Source: Streptomyces sp. NBC_01431
GTDB taxonomy: Bacteria; Actinomycetota; Actinomycetes; Streptomycetales; Streptomycetaceae
Direction of reading: 5' to 3'
Assembly (NCBI RefSeq): GCF_036231355.1
Contig: NZ_CP109496.1
Coordinates: 2,728,001 to 2,792,000 of the forward strand
Length of the DNA stretch: 64,000 bases
Shown: positions 56,747-64,000 of the stretch, piece after piece
Layout: each line of letters opens with the position of its first letter
How positions within the stretch are numbered: position 1 is the first letter of the stretch
Translations under genes and position numbers: made by a program
Notes under the pieces: generated by a model
Seen by the model: only the letters and a program-made list of their open reading frames with translations
Database searches by the model: none
What the model was told of the DNA's origin: nothing

Positions 56747-59526
56747 CTGCGTACCTCCTCGACTGTCTCCCCCGTGTCCGTGTCTGCCTGCTGGTCGGTC
56801 TCTTCGAGTTCCGCCGCCACGTCGCGGCGGCCCTCGTTCGCACCCTGCTGGAATTTGCCGAGCCGGCGCCGCAGCGCCTCGGCGGCATCGGTGCCGCCCT
56901 TACGCTCCGGCGTGGTCGCGGGCCCGGCCGAGACGACCTTCGGGGTCCGCTTGGGCAGCCCCTTGTCCGTCACCCGCTGCTCGGGCTCGACCGAACGGGG
57001 CTCGGGGAGCCGCATCTCGAAGGTCGGCTCGTCAACGGGCACCGACTCGGCCCCGGCGGACCCGCCAACCCCCGCGAGCCGGTCGGACTCGGTGGGTTCG
57101 GGGAGGTCCGGGAGCTCGGTGGGCTCGGTGAATCCCGGGAGCCGGTCGGGCTCGGTGGGTTCGGCGGGTGCCGAAAGCTCTGTGGGCTCGGCCGATCCGG
57201 CGGGCCCGGTGAACGCGGCGGACTCCAAAAGCCCCGTGGGGTCCACGGGCTCCGTGGGTTCCGCGGGCCCGGTGAGCGCGGCGGGGTCCGTGGGCTCCGT
57301 GGCCTGCGTCGGCTCCGCGCTCTGCCTCGGCTTCGTCGGTTCGGCGGGCTGCGCCGGGGTCGGCCGGGTGACCTCGCCCGAGCGCTCCGTGCGTTCCGGC
57401 AGGACGTTGGAGTTGGCCTCGGCGAGCGCGCCCGGGAGGGTGAACCGGGGGGCGTCGCCCCCGGCCGTGTGCGGACCGGGCGCCGGCGCGGCGGTGGGCA
57501 GGATCGACGCGGGCAACACCACGACCGCCGCGACGCCGCCCTGCTTCTGCTCGCGCAGCTCGATGCGTACGCCGTGCCGCCGCGCGAGCAGCGCCGAGAC
57601 GTGCAGACCGAGGCCGCCCGCCTCCGTGCCGGGCTCGCCCGGTTCGTACGCCGACGGGTCGCCGAGCCGCCGGTTCAGCTCGGCTCGCCGCTCCGGGGGC
57701 ACGCCGATGCCCTCGTCCTGGACCGAGAGCATGATGTCGCCGCCCTCCAACTGCCAGCCGGAGAGCTGCACTTGGGCCTCGGGAGGCGAGAAGGAGGCGG
57801 CGTTCTCCAGCAGCTCGGCGACCAGATGGCTGAGGTCGTCGGCCGCGAAACCGGCGACCTGGGCGTGCGGCGGCAGGGCCTGGATGGCGACGCGCTCGTA
57901 CCGCTCGATCTCGCTGACCGCGGCCCGCATGACGTCGACCAGCGGCACCGGGCCCGGGTGGTTGTGGTGGTGCTCGGTGCCGGCCAGGACCAGCAGGTTC
58001 TCGCCGTGGCGGCGGATGACCGTGGCCATGTGGTCGAGCTTGAAGAGGACGGCGAGCTGGTCCGGGTCCTCCTCGCGCTCCTCAAGGCTCTCGATGACGC
58101 CGAGCTGGCGCTCGATCAGACCGAGGCTGCGCAGCGCGAGATTGACGAAGGCGTGCTTGACGGTGCCCTGCGCCCGCTCCAACTGGGCGGTCAACTCCCG
58201 GACCTGACTGAGCAGTTCGGCCTTCTCCGCGGCGAGCCGGGACAGCCGGCCGCGCTGCTTGACGAGGTCTTGGTCGAGCTCGCCGGCCCGGGTGTGCTGT
58301 TCGGTGAACTTGCCGTGCAGCTCATTGAGCGACTGCACGACCCGGGCGAACTCGTCGTTGCGGCCGGTGAAGCGCACCGGTTCCTCGCTCTGCGGCGCCT
58401 CGGCGAGCCGGGCCGAGCCGCGCCGCAGCACGGCGAGCGGGCGGGTCAGGCTGCGCGCGGTGGCCGAGGAGACGCCGATGGCGAGCAGCAGCAGTGCGCC
58501 GACCAGTCCGATCCTGATTTCCAGGGCGCTCACGTCGTCGTCCCGCAGCTGCTCGAACCGCTTGACCTCCGAGGTGGCGAGCGCCGCCTGGGCGCCGCGC
58601 ATCCGGTCGATCCGTGCGGACAGGGCGGCGCCGACCACGGCCGGGTCGGACTTGCGCTCGGCGGGGCTGAGCTGGGGCTGGTCGGTGAGGCGGGTGAGGA
58701 AGCCGTCGGCGGCCTCCACCTCGGGACCGGTGACGGTGGTGGCGAACTTGTCGCGGGCGTCGGCGCCGGCCGCCTGGTCGAAGTCGGCCAGCGCGGACTG
58801 CTCGCGCACGTGCGCCTGCTGGGCGGCGGCACTCAGCGCGTCCCGCGCCCGGCCCGCATCGCCGTCGTCCTTCTCCTTCTGTACGTACTTGCCCGCGATC
58901 GGGTCGTACACCTTGGCGGTGGACCCGGACGGCACCGAGAGCGCGCCAAGCAGCAGACCGCGGGTGACCGAGGCCTGTTCGACGGCCCGTCCGAGCGCAC
59001 CCGGCGCCCGGACGTCCTGCGCGGCGCGCGGGGGCGTGCGCGCGGCGAGCTCGTCGGCGATGGAGAGCAGCTTGGCGATGACGTCGGAGTAGGCGTGCTG
59101 CGCCTCCAGGGCCGAGCCCTTGCCGGTGAGCGCGGTGCGGCGCACGGCGGGCACGGTGGCGAGGTCGCGCGCGAGACCGGCGGGCGCGGTGGCGCGGATC
59201 TCGTCGATCTGGCGGTCGACGCGGGCCGCGGATTCCTTGAGCGCCGCGTCCTTGCCGCTGGGCCTGCCGCCCGCGACGTACTGCGTGACGCCGTCCCGCT
59301 CGTCACCGAGCGCGTGCGCGAGGCTGACCGCCTGCTGGTCGAGCTGGGCGAGGGTGACCAGGTGCTGCGAGTCCGTGAGGTCCGCGGAGGCCGCGAAGAG
59401 GGTGGGCGCACCCGCTCCGAGCACGGTGAGGGAGACAACGGCGACGGATACGACCAGGCGACTGCGCACCCCTACGGTGCGTTGCGCGCGGGTTCCGTCG
59501 TTGCCCCGAGGCCGCTTGTTCTGCAC
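56743..59526 (-). CDS. Conservon sensor kinase CvnA (NIT-type sensor, HATPase)
   Basis: 927 residues from GTG 59526 (GAGAG upstream; TTG 59538 is an alternative). TM1 about 20-45; an extracellular nitrate/nitrite-sensing-type helical domain (about 50-335); TM2 about 340-360; HAMP; coiled coil; HATPase (ENAASFSPPEAQVQLSGW, SVQDEGIGVPPERR, GLGLHVSALLARRHG) with no clear H-box His. The last ~270 residues are disordered, Pro/Glu/Thr-rich (EPTEPVDP-type runs). As in other CvnA proteins, true kinase activity is doubtful. It heads the cvnA-B-C-D operon. Confidence 0.92.
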   Translation of the reverse strand: MQNKRPRGNDGTRAQRTVGVRSRLVVSVAVVSLTVLGAGAPTLFAASADLTDSQHLVTLAQLDQQAVSLAHALGDERDGVTQYVAGGRPSGKDAALKESAARVDRQIDEIRATAPAGLARDLATVPAVRRTALTGKGSALEAQHAYSDVIAKLLSIADELAARTPPRAAQDVRAPGALGRAVEQASVTRGLLLGALSVPSGSTAKVYDPIAGKYVQKEKDDGDAGRARDALSAAAQQAHVREQSALADFDQAAGADARDKFATTVTGPEVEAADGFLTRLTDQPQLSPAERKSDPAVVGAALSARIDRMRGAQAALATSEVKRFEQLRDDDVSALEIRIGLVGALLLLAIGVSSATARSLTRPLAVLRRGSARLAEAPQSEEPVRFTGRNDEFARVVQSLNELHGKFTEQHTRAGELDQDLVKQRGRLSRLAAEKAELLSQVRELTAQLERAQGTVKHAFVNLALRSLGLIERQLGVIESLEEREEDPDQLAVLFKLDHMATVIRRHGENLLVLAGTEHHHNHPGPVPLVDVMRAAVSEIERYERVAIQALPPHAQVAGFAADDLSHLVAELLENAASFSPPEAQVQLSGWQLEGGDIMLSVQDEGIGVPPERRAELNRRLGDPSAYEPGEPGTEAGGLGLHVSALLARRHGVRIELREQKQGGVAAVVVLPASILPTAAPAPGPHTAGGDAPRFTLPGALAEANSNVLPERTERSGEVTRPTPAQPAEPTKPRQSAEPTQATEPTDPAALTGPAEPTEPVDPTGLLESAAFTGPAGSAEPTELSAPAEPTEPDRLPGFTEPTELPDLPEPTESDRLAGVGGSAGAESVPVDEPTFEMRLPEPRSVEPEQRVTDKGLPKRTPKVVSAGPATTPERKGGTDAAEALRRRLGKFQQGANEGRRDVAAELEETDQQADTDTGETVEEVRR

Positions 59527-59593
59527 CGGTGCTCTCAATCTTCACTCGTGTTCGCCAGTCCACCAAGGAAGCCCAGGTGACGACTGGTCATGA

Positions 59594-59655
59594 CGAGTAG
59601 TCACTGCTCGGCCACCTGAACGAGTGAACATCACTCGGGAGTTGACCATCAACTC
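59594..59655. promoter_or_regulatory. Three 17-bp inverted repeats upstream of the conservon and a PP2C gene
   Basis: CGAGTAG-TCA-CTGCTCG (59594-59610, one mismatch), CGAGTGA-ACA-TCACTCG (59621-59637, perfect) and GAGTTGA-CCA-TCAACTC (59639-59655, perfect). All have 7-nt arms and a 3-nt spacer in the 346-bp gap between the divergent cvnA and PP2C genes. A repeated operator for a dimeric regulator is likely. No gene is in the gap. Confidence 0.7.
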
Positions 59656-59872
59656 GCGCGGAATCCGCGGCCCCGGTCGTGCACGACGCCGGTTGGAACT
59701 TCCGCGCGGCCTTTGGCAAGATGCCCGCCCACAGCTCGGCGGAGCAATGGATTCCCCCAGGAATGCCGCAGCTGACCCACTGGTACAGGCCAATTGACGG
59801 GGTGTTCACCATCCGTCGGAAGCCGTCAAGGCCCATGAAGGCCGGGTGAAGGCGTCGTGCAGACTGGCACGC

Positions 59873-60643
59873 ATGCGCATCCAGCTGGCGACCACCCCCG
59901 GAGACCCCGCCCGCCCCAATGAGGACTGGGCCGCCACCGCGTTGCCCGCGTCCGGGCTGGGCGGAGTGCTCGTCGTCCTCGACGGTGTGACGCCGCTGCC
60001 CGGCAATGGCGACTGCGTGCACGATGTGCCCTGGTTCACCGCCCGGCTCGGCGGAGCTTTGACCGAACTGTCGGCTTCGCGGCGGGATATGACGCTGACG
60101 AACATCCTGGCCGAGTCCATTCGGCGCACCGCCGAGGCCCACGTCGACACCTGTGACCTTTCTCACCCGCGTACGCCTCAGGCGACGGTGGTGCTGGCGC
60201 GTTGGGACGCTGCGGAGCTGGAGTACCTCGTCCTGTCGGACTCCGCGCTCCTCCTCGCATCCCCCGACGGCACGGTGCGGGCAGTCCTCGACGACCGCCT
60301 CGACCGGGTGCCGCGGGCTTTCCTGGTCAGTGACGCGGTGGCCGACGCGAGGGTCCGCAACAAGGAGGGCGGCTTCTTCACGGCGGCGGCGGACCCGTCG
60401 GTGGCGGCCCGCGCGGTGACCGGCCGCGAGCCGGTATCGCGAGTCCGTACGGTCCTCGCCCTCACGGACGGGGCGACCCGCTGGGTCGAGAAGTTCCACG
60501 AGGGCTCGTGGGCGGACTGCGTGGCACTGGTCCGCAAGGTGGGGCCGGAGGGGTTGATCGAGCGGGTCAGGGAACTGGAATCGGACTTCGTGGGGGGCGG
60601 GAAGCGCCACGACGACGCGACGGTGGTGGCAGCAGAGCTGTAG
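59873..60643 (+). CDS. PP2C-like protein phosphatase
   Basis: 256 residues. Metal-binding acidic motifs of PP2C are NEDW near the start, VLDGV, YLVLSDSALLL, LALTDGATRW and HDDATVVA near the end. The variant spacing is like that of Streptomyces PP2C proteins. ATG 59873 (MRIQLATTPG) is preferred over the upstream in-frame ATG at 59846. Likely dephosphorylates Ser/Thr residues, with no partner kinase seen nearby. Divergent from the conservon. Confidence 0.85.
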   Translation: MRIQLATTPGDPARPNEDWAATALPASGLGGVLVVLDGVTPLPGNGDCVHDVPWFTARLGGALTELSASRRDMTLTNILAESIRRTAEAHVDTCDLSHPRTPQATVVLARWDAAELEYLVLSDSALLLASPDGTVRAVLDDRLDRVPRAFLVSDAVADARVRNKEGGFFTAAADPSVAARAVTGREPVSRVRTVLALTDGATRWVEKFHEGSWADCVALVRKVGPEGLIERVRELESDFVGGGKRHDDATVVAAEL

Positions 60644-60761
60644 GCCCCCCGCCCCCGGGCTCCGCCCCCCGGACCCCGGACCCCGGACCCCGGCTCCTCG
60701 TACGCCGCAGAGGCCGGGCACCCCGGGCCACCGGCGGGCACCCCGTGGCAGAGCGAAGAAC

Positions 60762-61214
60762 CTAGCCTTCCGCCGCCGCGTTCAGCTGCCGCAGGAGCCG
60801 GGCCAGTTCGGAGATCTCGGCGCGGTCCCAGCCCGCCAGCTTCCGGACGTACCGCTCGCGTCGCGCGTCCCGCACCCGGCCGAACCGCGCCTCCCCCTCC
60901 GCGGTGATGCGCACCAGCGACGCCCGCCCGTCCGCCGGGTCGGGTTCCCGGGCCACAAGCCCGAGGTCCTCAAGGGCGTGGAGTTGTCGGCTCATCGTCG
61001 CCTTGCCCACGCCGAAGTACCCGGCAAGCTCGGTCGCACGCTGCGGCCCCGCCTCTTCAAGGCGTACGAGCAGCCCGTACGCCGCCGGTTCCAGCTCGGG
61101 GTGGACCTCGCGGGCCATCTCACCGGACGAGGCCCTGGCCCGCCGCAGAAAGACCGCCAGCTCGCGTTCGAGCGCGAGGAACTCCTGATCCGGACCGTGC
61201 ACATCGGCTCCCAT
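60762..61214 (-). CDS. MarR-family transcriptional regulator
   Basis: 150 residues. The winged helix (AGYFGVGKATMSRQLHALED, LGLVAREPDPADGRASLVRI) between flanking dimer helices is typical MarR. ATG 61214; no ribosome site is evident, so it may be leaderless. A 7-bp inverted repeat with a 14-bp spacer (61233-61260) lies just upstream. Target genes unknown; the GH25 gene is divergent. Confidence 0.9.
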   Translation of the reverse strand: MGADVHGPDQEFLALERELAVFLRRARASSGEMAREVHPELEPAAYGLLVRLEEAGPQRATELAGYFGVGKATMSRQLHALEDLGLVAREPDPADGRASLVRITAEGEARFGRVRDARRERYVRKLAGWDRAEISELARLLRQLNAAAEG

Positions 61215-61232
61215 TGCGTGGTGTGTCGTGAC

Positions 61233-61260
61233 GGCACAGTATTTCCCAGCATGCTGTGCC
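61233..61260. promoter_or_regulatory. Inverted repeat upstream of marR
   Basis: GGCACAG (61233-61239) and CTGTGCC (61254-61260) are perfect arms with a 14-nt spacer. The second arm overlaps the palindrome CAGCATGCTG (61248-61257). It is 19 bp before the MarR start, in the marR/GH25 intergenic region (344 bp, no other gene seen), a likely autoregulatory operator. Confidence 0.5.
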
Positions 61261-61558
61261 CCCGGCACGCCGGCGGCCCCGGAGTCCGAAGTCGGACCCC
61301 GGACATGGCTCGTCATGAGGCGGCGGCGGGCGGGCATGACGCCCGGACCAACGGCGGATGAAAGTTTCTTCCAGGCCACGCCGTTGTCGCAGCGTGTCGC
61401 CACCGCCACAGGTCTGAACCAACGGCATACCCTGGGGCCTCTTTCGCGCCAGCGGTCTACGTGCGTAGCGTCTTTCCTGACATGTCCACAGCGACACGTC
61501 GGCATGTCGACCCAGGCCGTCAAGTCCCCAGCCCCACCGAGCCTTTCGGAGGCACGCA

Positions 61559-62413
61559 ATGCCCGTGCACAGATCCGGAACGGCCCGCCGCGGACCCATT
61601 GCCGCGGCCGGGATCCTCCTCTCCTCCCTCGCCCTCGTCCTCGGCTTCACCGGCCCGGCGGGTGCCGCCGACGGGCCGGCGGGCGCCGCCGGCACCCCGG
61701 CACGCGGCTCCGCATCCATGGGCATGGGTGTCGCCGCGCACGACGGTGTGGGCGGTCCGCCGCGCGACACCCGCGAGCTTCAGACCGTACAGACGGAGGG
61801 CGTCGACACCAGCAGCCACAACGGCAACGTCGCCTGGTCCACCCTGTGGAACAGCGGCGTGAAGTGGGCCTACGTCAAGGCCACCGAGGGCACGTACTAC
61901 AACAACCCCTACTTCCCGCAGCAGTACAACGGCTCGTACGACGTCGGCATGATCCGCGGCGCCTACCACTTCGCCACCCCGGACACCGCGAGCGGCGCCA
62001 CCCAGGCCAACTACTTCGTGGACCACGGCGGCGGCTGGTCGCGCGACGGCCGGACCCTGCCGGGCGCCCTGGACATCGAGTGGAACCCGTACGGCGCGGC
62101 CTGTTACGGCAAGTCGGCGTCCGCGATGGTCAGTTGGATCGGCGACTTCCTCACCCAGTACCGGGCCCGCACCGGCCGGGACGCGGTGATCTACACCGCG
62201 GCCAGCTGGTGGAGCCAGTGCACCGGCAACTCGGGCGCCTTCGGCTCCACCCACCCGCTCTGGATCGCCCGCTACAACACCGACCCGGGCACGCTGCCGG
62301 CCGGGTGGGGCTACTACACGATGTGGCAGTACACCTCGTCCGGCCCGACGGTCGGCGACCACTCCCGTTTCAACGGCGCCTACGACCGGTTGCAGGCGCT
62401 CGCCAACGGCTGA
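61559..62413 (+). CDS. Secreted GH25 lysozyme (muramidase)
   Basis: 284 residues. A signal peptide (1-36, AGA-AD) and a linker, then a GH25 domain (about 80-284) with GVDTSSHNGNVAW, WAYVKATEGTYYNNPYF, and catalytic acids in ALDIEWN (about 171-176). It cuts beta-1,4 bonds between MurNAc and GlcNAc. ATG 61559 with GGAGG. It is followed by a terminator-like hairpin. Confidence 0.95.
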   Translation: MPVHRSGTARRGPIAAAGILLSSLALVLGFTGPAGAADGPAGAAGTPARGSASMGMGVAAHDGVGGPPRDTRELQTVQTEGVDTSSHNGNVAWSTLWNSGVKWAYVKATEGTYYNNPYFPQQYNGSYDVGMIRGAYHFATPDTASGATQANYFVDHGGGWSRDGRTLPGALDIEWNPYGAACYGKSASAMVSWIGDFLTQYRARTGRDAVIYTAASWWSQCTGNSGAFGSTHPLWIARYNTDPGTLPAGWGYYTMWQYTSSGPTVGDHSRFNGAYDRLQALANG

Positions 62414-62434
62414 CCCGATCCGCCCCGGGGACCG

Positions 62435-62466
62435 GGCCTCCGGCGCCTCGTGCGCCGGGGGCCTTT
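62435..62466 (+). terminator. Terminator after GH25 lysozyme
   Basis: Arms 62435-62446 and 62452-62463 pair over 12 positions with one mismatch, a 5-base loop, then TTT. It lies 22 bp past the lysozyme stop. Confidence 0.7.
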
Positions 62467-62539
62467 CGTCGCGCCGAAACGGACCAGCACGTCGCACACC
62501 TGCCTCCCTCTCCCGCGAGGCATGCGCAAGGATGGAGCC

Positions 62540-63352
62540 ATGCACAGGCTGGGAGTGGTGGGGCGGGTGATGGCTCTGGTCACGGCCGTCATGGTCGGTG
62601 GCGCGGGGTGCGGCGGACCGGCGGCCTCATCGCCGCAGGCGGGCGGCTCCCCGAGCGCGAGCGGTACGCCCGCGTCCTCCCCGCCCGGCATCCAGACCGC
62701 CGCCGTGGCCGCGCCGAAGATCCCGTCGGTCGGCGTGCTGGTCAGCGGCGACGACCACTACTGCACCGCGAGCGTGGTGGACAGCCCGCGGGGCAACGTC
62801 ATCGCCACCGCCGCCCACTGCCCGGCCAGCCTGTCGCCCGACGGGCTCGAATTCGCGCCGGGCTTCTCCGGCGCCGCCAAGGGCACGTACCCGTACGGGA
62901 AGTGGAAGGTGCGGGCCATCCAGGTCGACGACAAGTGGAACGCGGACCAGGAGGACTCGGTGGACTTCGCCTTCCTCACCGTCGAGCCGGACGCCCAGGG
63001 CCGGAGCGTCCAGAGCGTGGTCGGCGCCTCGACGCCCGAGTGGGGCGCGGGCACCGACCAGCGGGTGACCGTGATCGGCTATCCGGTGGAGGACCACAAC
63101 CCCGACAACCGTCCCATCATGTGCACCACCAACGCCGCGCGGGACCCCCAGGAGCCCGCGATGATGCGCATGCGGTGCGGCGGCTTCTGGGACGGCACGA
63201 GCGGCAGCCCCTGGCTGATCAGCTACCAGGGACCGGACCGGCCGGGGCGGATCATAGGCGTACTGAGCGGCGGCGACACGGATGCGGAGTCCACGGCCGC
63301 CCCGTTCGACGCGAGGGCCCACTCACTGTACGAGCGGGCCACTCGGGCCTGA
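62540..63352 (+). CDS. Trypsin-like serine peptidase lipoprotein
   Basis: 270 residues. The signal peptide ends in a lipobox (VGGAGC), then a Ser/Ala/Pro linker, then an S1 peptidase domain with His in ATAAHC, Asp in SVDFAFLTV and Ser in GTSGSPW. Anchored to the outer face of the membrane. ATG 62540 with AAGGA; ATG 62522 is an in-frame alternative. Substrate unknown. Confidence 0.88.
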   Translation: MHRLGVVGRVMALVTAVMVGGAGCGGPAASSPQAGGSPSASGTPASSPPGIQTAAVAAPKIPSVGVLVSGDDHYCTASVVDSPRGNVIATAAHCPASLSPDGLEFAPGFSGAAKGTYPYGKWKVRAIQVDDKWNADQEDSVDFAFLTVEPDAQGRSVQSVVGASTPEWGAGTDQRVTVIGYPVEDHNPDNRPIMCTTNAARDPQEPAMMRMRCGGFWDGTSGSPWLISYQGPDRPGRIIGVLSGGDTDAESTAAPFDARAHSLYERATRA

Positions 63353-63417
63353 GGCGGCCACGGCCACCCCGGAAGGCCTCATACCGGCGGACTTCGTTCT
63401 CTCCGGCACTTGGCGAG

Positions 63418-63448
63418 CGGGGCCGGGGGTAGAGCCCCCTGCGGCCCC
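63418..63448. terminator. Hairpin between convergent peptidase and lon
   Basis: A nested stem of GGGGCC/GGCCCC with inner GGGGG/CCCCC around TAGAG, in the 151-bp gap between two convergent genes. A weak candidate without T-run. Confidence 0.3.
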
Positions 63449-63503
63449 GCCGCGCCGGGCGGTCACCGGAGGCCTGAAGCAGGCCCCCGGCGACCTCGTC
63501 GCG

Positions 63504-64000
63504 CTACGCGGCCGCCGCCACCACGACCTCCGCCGGGGCCAGCGCGATCTCCAGCACCTGCCGGACATCCGTCACCGGGTGCACCTCCAGCTTCTCCAGC
63601 ACCTCCGCCGGGACGTCGTCCAGGTCCGCCTCGTTGCGCTTGGGGATCACGACGGTCGTGATCCCGGCCCGGTGCGCCGCGAGCAGCTTCTGCTTCAGGC
63701 CGCCGATCGGCAGCACCCGCCCCGTCAGGGACACCTCACCGGTCATCGCCACGTCCGTGCGGACCAGCCGCCCGGAAAGGAGCGAGGACAGCGCGGTGAC
63801 CAGGGTGATGCCCGCGCTCGGGCCGTCCTTGGGGACCGCGCCCGCCGGGAAGTGGACGTGTACGCCCCGGTCCTTCAAGTCGCCCACCGGAAGCTCCAGT
63901 TCGGCCCCGTGCGAGCGCAGGAAGCTCAGCGCGATCTGGGCGGACTCCTTCATCACGTCACCGAGCTGGCCGGTGAGGTTCAGGCCCGCCGCACCCGTCT
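63504..64000 (-). CDS. lon: ATP-dependent protease Lon (C-terminal part, 5' end outside window)
   Basis: ~165 residues of the S16 peptidase domain of Lon, the cytosolic ATP-dependent protease. The Ser-Lys dyad is visible: Ser in VPKDGPSAGIT and Lys in IGGLKQKLLAAHRAG. GEVSLTGRVLPI is the conserved strand. The frame runs through the right edge without a start, so AAA+ and N-terminal domains are beyond it. The stop is at 63504-63506. Confidence 0.95.
   Translation of the reverse strand, partial: TGAAGLNLTGQLGDVMKESAQIALSFLRSHGAELELPVGDLKDRGVHVHFPAGAVPKDGPSAGITLVTALSSLLSGRLVRTDVAMTGEVSLTGRVLPIGGLKQKLLAAHRAGITTVVIPKRNEADLDDVPAEVLEKLEVHPVTDVRQVLEIALAPAEVVVAAAA

Noticed and set aside
60671..60691. 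Three tandem GGACCCC units as a functional repeat
   Set aside because: Short low-complexity tract in a GC-rich intergenic gap, likely slippage.
61215..61558. c-di-AMP (ydaO) riboswitch before the GH25 gene
   Set aside because: Such elements precede many Streptomyces wall hydrolases, but the conserved core was not found here nor before the NlpC gene.

Overview
The window is high-GC actinobacterial chromosome, almost certainly Streptomyces. The evidence is the G/C third positions, frequent GTG/TTG starts, ATGA/GTGA translational couplings, a conservon, ESX/type VII secretion parts, Streptomyces-style 16S-23S-5S rRNA, and the actinobacterial core order argS-like/lysA/hom/thrC/thrB/rho/rpmE/prfA/prmC/sua5/wecA/atpI/atpB.

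Layout. 1-20930 is conserved core, all on the minus strand. Read in transcription order it holds a receiver-only response regulator, nrtL (an ArgS-like protein in the argS position), lysA, hom, thrC, thrB, rho with its own intrinsic terminator, a secreted trypsin-like protease with FG-GAP repeats, an LCP enzyme, rpmE, prfA, prmC, a Sua5/TsaC enzyme, a low-molecular-weight tyrosine phosphatase, glyA, a WecA-type transferase, atpI, and the start of atpB (cut by the window edge). A tRNA-Arg(CCG) and its terminator lie at 21086-21244. A complete rRNA operon (16S-23S-5S, minus strand) occupies 21541-26695, with a tandem promoter region exactly periodic at 81 bp upstream.

27675-38025 is an accessory type VII (ESX) module on the plus strand. 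It starts with two decayed small ESX genes. These are followed by a pentapeptide-repeat protein with an unrecognised C-terminal domain, a one-TM protein, EccD, a proline-rich MinD/ParA-like ATPase, a three-ATPase EccC and a DUF6177 protein. EccB, EccE, mycosin and intact EsxA/EsxB are absent from the window. A PP2C/SpoIIE remnant and a five-copy 33-bp repeat running out of the ku 3' end follow. Next is a split NHEJ set: Ku, and separate polymerase and ligase domains.

41408-49263 carries a NERD protein, a zinc-ribbon protein, a class F sortase remnant, a CseA-like lipoprotein coupled directly to a CseC-like kinase with no cseB or sigE, a secreted SH3 protein, SHOCT and DUF6325 proteins, and an FtsW/RodA-PBP pair. 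49384-52672 has two divergent diiron proteins around a perfect 18-bp palindrome, with a TetR regulator and a small protein. 52773-59526 has an NlpC/P60 hydrolase converging on a StyA-like flavoprotein that sits downstream of a full conservon (CvnA-D). The right end has a PP2C-like phosphatase, a MarR regulator, a GH25 lysozyme, a trypsin-like lipoprotein, and the C-terminal end of Lon.

The points most worth follow-up are the stripped-down ESX module with eroded substrate genes and its pentapeptide protein, the cseA-cseC fusion of an operon that normally contains a response regulator, the ArgS-like protein in the argS slot next to a tRNA-Arg gene, the paired diiron enzymes with their operator-like palindrome, the triple inverted-repeat array upstream of the conservon, and the repeat expansion at the ku stop codon.
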